DNA of 64,000 nucleotides. Source: Kitasatospora sp. NBC_01250. GTDB taxonomy: Bacteria; Actinomycetota; Actinomycetes; Streptomycetales; Streptomycetaceae. The stretch lies in contig NZ_CP108476.1 in NCBI RefSeq assembly GCF_036226465.1, positions 3,720,001 to 3,784,000 on the forward strand, written 5' to 3'. Below the pieces are notes generated by a model that did not search any database, was not told where the DNA came from, and was given only the letters and a program-made list of their open reading frames with translations. Within the stretch, counting starts at the first letter, position 1. Each line of letters starts with the position of its first letter. Of the stretch, positions 30,211-37,580 are shown piece by piece. A program made the translations under genes and the position numbers.

Positions 30211-30771
30211 TCAGGGGCGCGCGAGCAGCGCCGGCTCGGCCCGCGGGCGCAGCGCGGCGGCGAACGCGTCGACCACCGGGCGCAGCAGCACGTCGGTCTC
30301 GCGCTCGACCACCGTGACGCCGTCCTCGCGCACCGAGATGTGCCGGTCCAGCACGAACCAGCCCTGGGTGATGTGGCTCGCGCCCATCGAGGAGAGCACC
30401 GGGCGCAGCGCGTAGTCCACGGCCAGCACGTGGGCCGTGGAGCCGCCGGTGGCCAGCGGGAGCACGGTCTTGCCGGCCAGCGCGTACTGCGGCAGCACGT
30501 CCAGCAGGGCCTTCAGCAGGCCGGAGTAGGCGGCCTTGTAGACGGGCGTGCCGATCACCAGGCCGTCCGCCCCCTCGACCAGCTCCAGGGCGCGGGCTAT
30601 CTCCGGATGCCGGGTGTCGCCGGCCAGCAGCGGCTCGGCGGGCAGCTCGCGGACGTCGAGCGGCAGCACCCGGTGCCCCTCGGCGGCGAGGTGGGCGCCG
30701 ACGTGGCGCAGCAGGCGGGTGGTGCGGGAGGTCGGGGACGGGGAGCCGGAGACGGCGAGGACGGTGGCCAT
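30211..30771 (-). CDS. NADPH-dependent FMN reductase, SsuE family
   Basis: 186 residues. Flavodoxin-like fold with the SsuE start VLAVSGSPSPTSRTTRLLRH, GADGLVIGTPVYKAAYSGLL (the FMN phosphate/isoalloxazine loop and the tetramer helix) and VLPLATGGSTAHVLAVDYAL. In sulfonate use such reductases supply FMNH2 to the monooxygenase SsuD. No ssuD is in the window. It follows a sulfur-type leader peptide (30983-31072), which supports a sulfur-linked role. TGAGGT lies upstream of the ATG. Confidence 0.9.
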   Translation of the reverse strand: MATVLAVSGSPSPTSRTTRLLRHVGAHLAAEGHRVLPLDVRELPAEPLLAGDTRHPEIARALELVEGADGLVIGTPVYKAAYSGLLKALLDVLPQYALAGKTVLPLATGGSTAHVLAVDYALRPVLSSMGASHITQGWFVLDRHISVREDGVTVVERETDVLLRPVVDAFAAALRPRAEPALLARP

Positions 30772-30982
30772 GGATTCACAACCTCAGGGTTGCCGCGGGC
30801 GAGCGGCGGGGCGGGCACGCGGGAGGTGGGCAGCCGGGACGCGGCCGGGCCGCGAGGGTGCGGCGGCGTGACGGTGCGACCGGGCGGGCGGGTGGCACAG
30901 CTGCGACGGGAGCACCCCGGGGGGCGGCACGCGAGATCCGGCCGAGGGGGGCCTGGTGAAGGGTGGCGGGGGCGGCGGGTGG
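30772..30982 (-). promoter_or_regulatory. C-rich leader RNA between the leader peptide and the SsuE gene
   Basis: The 211 bases transcribed ahead of the reductase gene are strongly C-rich and G-poor on the RNA sense (for example CCACCCGCCGCCCCCGCC). There is no good intrinsic terminator. Such composition is what Rho-utilisation sites look like, so attenuation here may be Rho-dependent. Inference only. Confidence 0.3.
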
Positions 30983-31072
30983 TCAGCCGCGGGCACGGGG
31001 ACGACAGAGCGAGCCGGAGACACGCTGCAGGTCGACGTGCCGCCGACGCGTGAGACTCGGGCTCTGGTCCAT
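30983..31072 (-). CDS. Sulfur-type regulatory leader peptide upstream of the SsuE-like reductase
   Basis: A 29-codon ORF, MDQSPSLTRRRHVDLQRVSG then SLCRPRARG and TGA. The RRHVDLQRVxxxLCR core is the conserved signature of the streptomycete leader peptides found before sulfur-assimilation genes, with one Cys codon at its usual place. It ends 211 bases before the SsuE-like gene. No ribosome-binding site precedes it; the ATG follows a promoter at leaderless spacing. It is related to the leader at 16956-17048 (shared RHVxLQR and LC). Confidence 0.85.
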   Translation of the reverse strand: MDQSPSLTRRRHVDLQRVSGSLCRPRARG

Positions 31073-31079
31073 GGTTCTC

Positions 31080-31109
31080 ATGCAAACACGCGCTCTTCCG
31101 GGCGGTCAA
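31080..31109 (-). promoter_or_regulatory. Promoter for the SsuE-operon leader peptide
   Basis: On the minus strand, TTGACC (31104-31109), an 18-base spacer and TTGCAT (31080-31085). Seven bases later comes the ATG of the leader peptide. The geometry is identical to that upstream of the cysteine dioxygenase leader. Confidence 0.55.
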
Positions 31110-31249
31110 GGTTCGTCTCGACCGCCGGGCGTGCTTCCCGGGCCCCCGTGCGCCGGGAGCGTCCCGCGCCTGCATCAACTCTGCTACAAGCGACCCGCAG
31201 GAGGGCACGAGTCGGCTTCGGGGCGAATCGATCGGGCATTCTCGACAGC

Positions 31250-32524
31250 ATGAACACGTGGCAGCAGGGCCGCCCGAGCGGCGGTGGCAGTGGGTACGGC
31301 GGCCAAGACGGTGCGGCCGGTGGCGGCGCCGAGCCGCCGCTGCCGCCCGGTCTCTCGCCGCGCGCCCCGGGCGCACCCGCCGGACGGCGCCCGCCGGCGC
31401 CCCGGCCCGCCCAGGCCCAGCAGTCCGGGCAGCGCCCGCCCCAGGTGCCGGGGCAGCCGCTGCGGCAGCCCGCCGGACCGGCCGGTCCCGGTGGCGCCGG
31501 CGGCCCGGGCGGCCCGGTGCCGCAGGCCCGCAAGCGCTGGCCGCGCCGCCGCAAGATCAAGTACGCCGTGCTCGGGGTGGTGCTGGCGGTGCTGGTCACC
31601 GGTGTGGGCACCTACTTCTGGGCCGACTCGAAGCTGCAGCACCAGAACGTGCTCGCCGACTACCCGGGGCGCCCGGCGGCGGGCAAGGGCTCCAACTGGC
31701 TGATCGTCGGCTCGGACAGCCGGGACGGTCTGACCGCCGCGCAGAAGCAGGACATGCACACCGGCTCGGACGACGGCAAGCGCAGCGACTCGATGATGAT
31801 CCTGCACATCGGCGACCACGGGAACACGCTGATGAGCATCCCGCGTGACTCCTGGGTGCCGATCCCGGCCCACCAGGACACCTCGGGCAGCGGCCGGACC
31901 ATCGCCGCCACCACCTCCAAGATCAACTCGGCCTTCAACAACGGCGGCGGCGAACTGCTGGTGCGCACCGTGGAGTTGAACACCGGCATCCACATCGACC
32001 ACTACGCCGAGGTGGGCTTCGCCGGGTTCGTCGGCATCGTGGACGCGGTGGGCGGCGTGCACATGTGCATCGACAAGGACATCCAGGACACCGACTCCGG
32101 GCTGAACCTGAAGGCCGGCTGCCAGACCCTGAACGGGACGCAGTCGCTGGCCTTCGTGCGCCAGCGCCACCAGATGGCCGACCAGGACCTGGGCCGGATG
32201 CGCAACCAGCAGAAGTTCCTCTCCGCGCTGGCCCACCAGGCGGCCTCGCCGGCCACGCTGCTCAACCCCTTCGAGCTCTACCCGCTGATCGGCTCGGGCC
32301 TGGACACCCTGATCGTCGACAACAACACCGGCCTGACCGACCTGGCCACCCTCTTCGAGGCGATGCGCACGGTCAGCAGCGGCGACGGCAAGAGCATCAC
32401 GATCCCGATCGGCAACGCGGACTACCACACCAGCACCGGCGAGTCGGCGGTCAAGTGGGACCCGGCCAAGTCCAAGCAGGTCTTCGACGCGATCAAGAAC
32501 GACACCGCGGTGCCGGCCTTCTGA
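31250..32524 (+). CDS. LytR-CpsA-Psr (LCP) family protein
   Basis: 424 residues from ATG 31250. The first ~95 residues are Gly/Pro/Gln-rich and cytosolic; a basic stretch (RKRWPRRRKIK) precedes a single helix at about 104-124. The extracytoplasmic LCP domain follows: NWLIVGSDSRDGL, KRSDSMMILHIGDHGNTLMS, IPRDSWVPIP, INSAFNNGGGELLVRTVE, GGVHMCIDKDI and FVRQRH. The conserved Arg and Asp residues that bind polyprenyl pyrophosphate are present. LCP proteins transfer lipid-linked glycans such as teichoic acid or capsule to peptidoglycan. Confidence 0.95.
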   Translation: MNTWQQGRPSGGGSGYGGQDGAAGGGAEPPLPPGLSPRAPGAPAGRRPPAPRPAQAQQSGQRPPQVPGQPLRQPAGPAGPGGAGGPGGPVPQARKRWPRRRKIKYAVLGVVLAVLVTGVGTYFWADSKLQHQNVLADYPGRPAAGKGSNWLIVGSDSRDGLTAAQKQDMHTGSDDGKRSDSMMILHIGDHGNTLMSIPRDSWVPIPAHQDTSGSGRTIAATTSKINSAFNNGGGELLVRTVELNTGIHIDHYAEVGFAGFVGIVDAVGGVHMCIDKDIQDTDSGLNLKAGCQTLNGTQSLAFVRQRHQMADQDLGRMRNQQKFLSALAHQAASPATLLNPFELYPLIGSGLDTLIVDNNTGLTDLATLFEAMRTVSSGDGKSITIPIGNADYHTSTGESAVKWDPAKSKQVFDAIKNDTAVPAF

Positions 32525-32541
32525 TCCACCGCCCGCAGCGA

Positions 32542-32574
32542 GCACGGCCCGGGAGTCGCACTCCCGGGCCGTGC
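32542..32574. terminator. Bidirectional terminator between the LCP and SDR genes
   Basis: A 14-bp perfect stem (32542-32555 with 32561-32574) with a 5-base loop, between the convergent LCP and SDR genes. Confidence 0.85.
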
Positions 32575-32601
32575 CGCGTTCGGTGCCGCCGTGGGCGGCC
32601 C

Positions 32602-33321
32602 TCAGACCAGCACGTGGCCGCCGTCGACGGTCAGCACGGTGCCGGTGGTGAAGGCGTTGTTCAGCAGGAAGATGTACGCCTGCGCGATCTCCTCGGGCTC
32701 GGCGACGCGCTTGGTCAGCAGGTGCGGACCGAAGGTGTCGTAGATGGCCTGCGGGTCCGGCACGCTGGCGCCCCACATCTCGGTCCTGGCCGGGCCCGGA
32801 CGCACCGCGTTGACCCGCACCGCAGGACCGAGCTCGACCGCGAGCGCGCGGGCCAGCGACTCGGCGGCCGCCGTGCTGCCGGCCGCGACCGCGGTGCCCG
32901 GCGCCGGGCGGGTGGCGACGCTGCCGGAGCTGAGCACGATCGAGCCGCCCGCCCGGATGCCCGGGGCGCCGAACTTGGCGCTGAGGAAGGCACCCCAGTA
33001 GCGGATGTCGAAGAAGGCCTTGGCCTCGGCCGCGGTGATCTCGGCCAGGCCCTTCATCAGCAGGGCGTCGCCGGCGGTGTAGACCAGGTGGTCGAACTCG
33101 CCGACGGTGGCGAAGAAGTCGCGGATCCGGGCCTCGTCGGTGACGTCGAGCCGGTGGCCCTCGGCGTCGCCCCCGAGCCGCTTGACCGCGGCGTCCACCC
33201 GGTCCTGCTTGCTGGACGCGACCACCACGGACGCGCCCTCGGCCGCGGCCAACGTGGCGGCGGCGAAGCCGATCCCGGAGGTGCCGCCGATCAGGACCAC
33301 GCGCTTGCCGTTCAGGCTCAT
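32602..33321 (-). CDS. SDR-fold protein lacking the catalytic Tyr and Lys
   Basis: 239 residues from ATG 33321. The Rossmann start VVLIGGTSGIGFAAATLA (TGxxxGIG-like) and LVYTAGDALL (NNAG equivalent) are clear, as are the SIVLSSGSV strand and VNAVRPGPARTEMW. Where classical SDRs have YxxxK, this protein has A146 and T150 (in VAAGSTAAAESL). It belongs to an actinobacterial SDR subgroup without the usual catalytic pair, so it may bind NAD(P) without ordinary dehydrogenase chemistry. Third gene of an MFS-GMC-SDR series, 74 bp after the GMC gene. A 15-bp palindrome lies in that gap. Confidence 0.88.
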   Translation of the reverse strand: MSLNGKRVVLIGGTSGIGFAAATLAAAEGASVVVASSKQDRVDAAVKRLGGDAEGHRLDVTDEARIRDFFATVGEFDHLVYTAGDALLMKGLAEITAAEAKAFFDIRYWGAFLSAKFGAPGIRAGGSIVLSSGSVATRPAPGTAVAAGSTAAAESLARALAVELGPAVRVNAVRPGPARTEMWGASVPDPQAIYDTFGPHLLTKRVAEPEEIAQAYIFLLNNAFTTGTVLTVDGGHVLV

Positions 33322-33384
33322 CGGAATGCCTCTCTTGCGAAAAGGTGGGTTGGAGCTCTGTGGTGCGTGCCGCACTTCTGAGAT

Positions 33385-33399
33385 CTGACGTAACGTCAG
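33385..33399. promoter_or_regulatory. 15-bp palindromic operator candidate
   Basis: CTGACGTAACGTCAG is a perfect inverted repeat (7-bp arms around a single A). It overlaps the GMC oxidoreductase stop codon and lies 64 bases upstream of the SDR start. Size and symmetry fit a TetR-type operator. The repressor is not encoded next to it. Confidence 0.5.
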
Positions 33400-34976
33400 T
33401 TCGTTTCGTCCAGAAGCCAGTCGGCGACCCGCTCGCCGATCATGATGCAGGTCAGGTTGGTGTTCGAGCGGACCATCACGGGCATCACCGAGGCGTCGGC
33501 GACCCGCAGGTTGGTGGTGCCGTGCACCCGGCACCGGTCGTCCACCACCGCGGTCGGATCGTCGGCCGGTCCCATCTTCGCCGTGCCGACCGGGTGGAAG
33601 TGCGTGATGACCGTCTTCTGCAGGAACTCGTCCAGCACTTCGTCACTTCGCAGCACCTCGGCGCCGGGCCAGATGTTCCCCGTGGTCAGCAGCCGGAACT
33701 CCGGCTGGCGCGCCAACTCCCAGCACAGCCGCAGGCCTTCGCGCATCTTGCGCAGATCCTCCGGGTCCTGCAGGTAGTTGGCGACCACGATCGGCTTGGC
33801 CTCGGGGTCGGTCGAGTCGATGGTCACGTGGCCCACCGAGCGCGGCAGCTCCAGGCCGACCGAGAACATCATCGCCCGGTCGGTGCCGAGCGGCTCCTTG
33901 ACCCAGGAGCCGTAGCCGTTCAGGTCGACGTGGCTGAAGACGTAGAGCTGCATGTCCGCGAACTCCGCGGAGCCCGGGGCGGTGAACTGCAGCAGCATCT
34001 GGGTCACCGGCGTCGCCTCGTCGTAGACGCCCGGACGCAGCTGCAGCGACAGCAGGTTGGTGCAGTGGTCGAGGAAGTTCTCACCGACGCCCGGCAGTTC
34101 GGCCACCGGCGCGACCCCCAGCACGGCGAGCCGCTCCGGTGCCCCGATGCCCGAGCGCAGCAGGATCGCGGGGGTGGCCACGGTGCCGGCCGACAGCGTG
34201 ATCCGGTCGGCGTACAGCTCCTCGGCCACCCCGTCGGTGACCACCCGCACCCCCACCGCCCGGGTGCCCTCGAAGAGGATCCGGTCCACCGTGGTGTTCG
34301 CCCGGATGGTCAGGTTGGGGCGGCTGCGGGCCGCGGCCAGGTAGCCGATCGCGGTGGAGATCCGCTGCCCGTCCACCAGGTTCTGCGGCAGCGGGCCCAC
34401 GCCGAGCGCGCCGGGGGCGTTGTGGTCGGCCACCTCGGGGAAGCCGAGCCGCTTGGCCGCCTCCTGGAGCGCCTTCTGCTGGGGCGTCAGCTGGGCGTCC
34501 TGCCAGCGCCAGATGGGGATCGGGCCGCCCGCGCCGTGCAGCCGGGGCCGGCCCTCGGGGACCGGCTGGTCGCCGAAGTCCTGGTCGTCCTCCAGCTTCA
34601 CGTAGTACGGGAGGACGTCCTCCCAGGTCCAGCCCTCGTTGCCGACCTTGGTCCAGGCCTCGAAGTCCAGCGGCTCGGGCCGCATGGCCAGCGAGACGTT
34701 GATCGCCGAGGTGCCGCCGACCACCTTGCCGCGCGGGAACCCGATCGTGCGGCCCGGCACCGCCTCGGCGGTGTAGCCCCAGTCGTGGGTGCCGATCGCG
34801 GGGTAGAGGCCGTTGCGCAGCGGGGCGGGCAGCTCGGCCGGGTCCGGGTAGTCCGGCCCCGCCTCGATCAGCAGGACCCTGCGGTCGGCGTGCTCGGACA
34901 GCCGGGCCGCGATGACCGCGCCGGTCGATCCGGCACCGATGACGATGTCGGTGTGATCGGGGTGGGAGGGGGTCAT
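33396..34976 (-). CDS. GMC family FAD-dependent oxidoreductase (choline dehydrogenase-like)
   Basis: 526 residues from ATG 34976, preceded by AGGAGAG. FAD-binding DIVIGAGSTGAVIAARLSE and EAGPDYPDPAEL; GMC signature 1 PRGKVVGGTSAINVSLAMR; signature 2 SAGTVATPAILLRSGIG. The active-site His is in THFHPVGTAKMG, with Asn (SNTNLTCIMIGE) as the usual partner. Oxidises an alcohol substrate, probably not choline itself. Grouped with an MFS exporter/importer and an SDR protein, it may act on an imported or self-made alcohol. Confidence 0.93.
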   Translation of the reverse strand: MTPSHPDHTDIVIGAGSTGAVIAARLSEHADRRVLLIEAGPDYPDPAELPAPLRNGLYPAIGTHDWGYTAEAVPGRTIGFPRGKVVGGTSAINVSLAMRPEPLDFEAWTKVGNEGWTWEDVLPYYVKLEDDQDFGDQPVPEGRPRLHGAGGPIPIWRWQDAQLTPQQKALQEAAKRLGFPEVADHNAPGALGVGPLPQNLVDGQRISTAIGYLAAARSRPNLTIRANTTVDRILFEGTRAVGVRVVTDGVAEELYADRITLSAGTVATPAILLRSGIGAPERLAVLGVAPVAELPGVGENFLDHCTNLLSLQLRPGVYDEATPVTQMLLQFTAPGSAEFADMQLYVFSHVDLNGYGSWVKEPLGTDRAMMFSVGLELPRSVGHVTIDSTDPEAKPIVVANYLQDPEDLRKMREGLRLCWELARQPEFRLLTTGNIWPGAEVLRSDEVLDEFLQKTVITHFHPVGTAKMGPADDPTAVVDDRCRVHGTTNLRVADASVMPVMVRSNTNLTCIMIGERVADWLLDETN

Positions 34977-35035
34977 CGCGGCTCTCCTGCCTGCTGGTCG
35001 GTGTGTGTGCTCAAGGGCCGTTCGGGGGCCGGGAG

Positions 35036-36304
35036 TCAGCTGGTCAGCTGCTGCGGCGGGTTGTAGGCGATCCGGCGCTGCTTGCTGGCCGCCTCGGCCG
35101 CCACCCACATGAGCAGCGCGAGCCCGGCGAAGACCGCGCCGATCACGCTCACCCCGGTCCAGCCGTACGAGGCGTACGCCCAGCCGGAGCCCGCCGAGCC
35201 GGCGATACCGCCGACCAGGTAGAGGGTCATGTACGCGGTGGTCAGGCGGGAGCGGGCCTCGGGGCGCAGCCGGTAGATGATGCTGAGGTTCATCACCTGC
35301 ATGCCCTGGACGCCGAAGTCGAGGACGACGATGCCGGCCAGGATCGCGATCAGCCAGCTGCCGCCGTGCAGCACCATCAGGCCCCAGCTGATCAGCACCG
35401 AGCTGAGCAGCAGACCGGTGGCCACGCTCTCCTTGCCCCGGTCGGCCAGCCGGCCCACCAGCCGCGCGGCGATCGCGCCGACCAGCCCGGCGAAGCCGAA
35501 CAGGCCGATCACGCCCTCGTTGTAGTGGTAGGGCGACTTGGCCAGCAGGAAGGCCAGCGAGGTCCACAGCACCTGGAAGCCGGCCTGGGAGAAGAAGCCG
35601 TAGGCGGTGCGCAGCCGCAGCACCTTCTCCTCGCGCAGCAGCGAGACGGCCGAACCGAGCAGCTTGCCGTAGCCGAGCTTCTCGCCCGCGGCCTGGCTGC
35701 TGGGCAGCAGCTTGAGCAGGGCGATCGCCAGGACGGCCACCACCACGGCGTCCACCACGTAGACCAGCCGCCAGCCGCCGAACTCGGCGATTACGCCGCC
35801 GGCGGTGCGGGCCAGCAGGACGCCGAGCAGCACCCCGCTCATCACGCTTCCGGTGACCCGGCCGCGTTGTTCGGGTGCCGCCAGGTTGGCCGCGAAGGAG
35901 ACCATCAGCGGGGAGACGGTGGAGACGACGGCCGCCACGATCTCGGCCACGATCAGCACCCCGAGCGAGGGGGCGGCCGCGGCCAGCAGCTGGAAAACCG
36001 CCACCACGCCGAGCATCGCGACGACGAGCTTGCGCCGGTTGACCATGTCGCCCAGCGGGACGAGGAAGGCCAGCCCGAGCGCGTAGCCGATCGGCCCGGC
36101 GGTGACCACCCAGGAGGCCGCGCCGCTGCCGACGTGGAAGGTCTGGGCGATCGAGGTGAGGAGCGGCTGCGCGTAGTAGGTGTTGGCGGCCGAGAGGCCG
36201 GCGGTGGCGGCGAAGAGCGTCACCATGCCCTTGGAGATGCCGGCGGCGGGCGGCGTGACCTCCGCGGCCCGCGCTCCGCGCGTCTGGTTCTGGGTGAGCG
36301 CCAT
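35036..36304 (-). CDS. Major facilitator superfamily transporter
   Basis: 422 residues from ATG 36304, twelve hydrophobic segments. The first half has FAATAGLSAANTYYAQPLL and the TM2-TM3 loop LGDMVNRRKLVVAML; the equivalent loop in the second half is VGRLADRGKESVATG. The YYAQPLL start is typical of AraJ/YnfM-like efflux permeases. Heads the MFS-GMC-SDR operon (59 bp gap to the GMC gene). Substrate unknown. Confidence 0.92.
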   Translation of the reverse strand: MALTQNQTRGARAAEVTPPAAGISKGMVTLFAATAGLSAANTYYAQPLLTSIAQTFHVGSGAASWVVTAGPIGYALGLAFLVPLGDMVNRRKLVVAMLGVVAVFQLLAAAAPSLGVLIVAEIVAAVVSTVSPLMVSFAANLAAPEQRGRVTGSVMSGVLLGVLLARTAGGVIAEFGGWRLVYVVDAVVVAVLAIALLKLLPSSQAAGEKLGYGKLLGSAVSLLREEKVLRLRTAYGFFSQAGFQVLWTSLAFLLAKSPYHYNEGVIGLFGFAGLVGAIAARLVGRLADRGKESVATGLLLSSVLISWGLMVLHGGSWLIAILAGIVVLDFGVQGMQVMNLSIIYRLRPEARSRLTTAYMTLYLVGGIAGSAGSGWAYASYGWTGVSVIGAVFAGLALLMWVAAEAASKQRRIAYNPPQQLTS

Positions 36305-36675
36305 GGGACTGGCTGCCTTTCGGGAGGCTTTCGGCTGGGGAAATCCGGTGGAACCCCGAATTCCGGGGCCCTTCTTCACGTCATCGAGATTATCCGGCGA
36401 GGCGCGCTCGGAGAATTCCTCCTCGGTACCCCTTCCGATGGCCCGAAGGTGGTATCTGATCCGGGAATATGATGCCCAGCAACCCTTGGTACGACTGGCC
36501 ACCAGGGGCACTGTCGCAACTTCGGGAGAATAGGACGTCACATTTCGGAGGGTCGTTCCAGATATTCACCACCGAGGTCGTCGGCGACATTCGCCGGGCT
36601 CAACCGGAGCCAGTGGCAGGCCATTCCCTGATGCCTCTTTAGTGGTAGCCGGGCCGCTCGCAGGAGGCATGACGA
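36305..36675. other. Non-coding upstream region of the MFS operon
   Basis: About 370 bases with visibly lower GC and several short A/T tracts (36395-36620). It should hold the operon promoter. A GACGTC core at 36534-36539 (TGACGTCC on the minus strand) resembles one half of the palindrome found before the SDR gene. No reading frame here looks real, and no regulator gene is present. Confidence 0.4.
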
Positions 36676-36708
36676 AGCCCTCCCGCCCCGGTCAGGGGCG
36701 GGAGGGCT
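36676..36708. terminator. Terminator of the DUF4232 lipoprotein gene
   Basis: A 14-bp perfect stem (36676-36689 with 36695-36708), 5-base loop, 28 bases past the stop codon. Confidence 0.85.
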
Positions 36709-36736
36709 CGCGGGGTGCGGCGCCGCGCCGCGGGCG

Positions 36737-37408
36737 TCAGGAGGTGAAGTCGACGCCCTCGTGGGTCGGCTGCAGCGAGCCGACGGTGAACCCGGCGGCG
36801 GAGACCAGCAACTGGTCCACCGGCTTGCCGTCCACGCTCAGCACGTTGGCGGTGACCTGGGTGGTCTCGTCCGGCGGGGTGACGGTGAGCCCGGCCAGCA
36901 CGTTGCAGTTCGGGTCGGCCTTGTCGCAGGAGGACCACTTCAGGCCGGCGAAGGCGCTGTCACCGGGCTTCAGGGTGGTGGCCATCGGCGCGCCCGGGTA
37001 GGCGACCCGGTTGGTCTTGACCACCATCGGGCTGTTGTCGGCCCGCAGGCCGCCGTAGCCGAGGTAGCCGTAGACGGTGCAGGTGCGCGAGCTCTTGTTG
37101 GTCACCAACACCATCGCCGAGTCGGGCAGGATCGAGGACGGCTGGAGCTGGACGTCCACCGTCAGGTCCCCGGTGTGGCAGCGGGAGGAGGCGTCGGCGG
37201 TCGGCTTGGCGGTGCCGGCCGGGATGCCGGGCTTGGCGCTCGTCCTCGCCCCCGCACCGGTGCTCGACGCGCCGGCGGGTACCGGCGTGTGCGAGGCGGC
37301 GGGCGCACTGGCCGCGGAGGTCGCCGGTACCTCGTCGTTGCACGCGACCGCACCCAGCCCCAGCGCGATCGTGGTGACCGCGACCGCCATCGCCTTGCGC
37401 AACCTCAT
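36737..37408 (-). CDS. Secreted lipoprotein, DUF4232 family
   Basis: 223 residues. A basic N terminus and hydrophobic core end in a lipobox (GLGAVAC, Cys23), so it should be lipid-anchored on the outer face of the membrane. A Ser/Ala/Thr/Pro-rich linker (about 25-75) leads to a DUF4232 beta-sandwich domain: a Cys pair links SRCHTGDL and SSRTCTVYGYLG, and a second pair lies in SSCDKADPNCNV. Function unknown; such proteins are abundant in streptomycetes. Confidence 0.9.
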   Translation of the reverse strand: MRLRKAMAVAVTTIALGLGAVACNDEVPATSAASAPAASHTPVPAGASSTGAGARTSAKPGIPAGTAKPTADASSRCHTGDLTVDVQLQPSSILPDSAMVLVTNKSSRTCTVYGYLGYGGLRADNSPMVVKTNRVAYPGAPMATTLKPGDSAFAGLKWSSCDKADPNCNVLAGLTVTPPDETTQVTANVLSVDGKPVDQLLVSAAGFTVGSLQPTHEGVDFTS

Positions 37409-37520
37409 GACTCCCCCAACGGGTGGTGTTGATCAGTACGTCTCTCATCACGCCCTCACCCGCCGTTCAGTTCGCGTCCCGGTGTCGCGGCTGCGTAACA
37501 AGCGGTCGTCCGGCACGCAA

Positions 37521-37554
37521 CAGCCCCCCGCGCCGGACGGGGCGCGGGGGGCTG
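37521..37554. terminator. Terminator of the acyl-CoA dehydrogenase gene
   Basis: A 14-bp perfect GC-rich stem (37521-37534 with 37541-37554) and 6-base loop, 26 bases past the stop codon. Confidence 0.88.
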
Positions 37555-37580
37555 TCGGGTGCCCGGTGGTCGGGCCGTGG

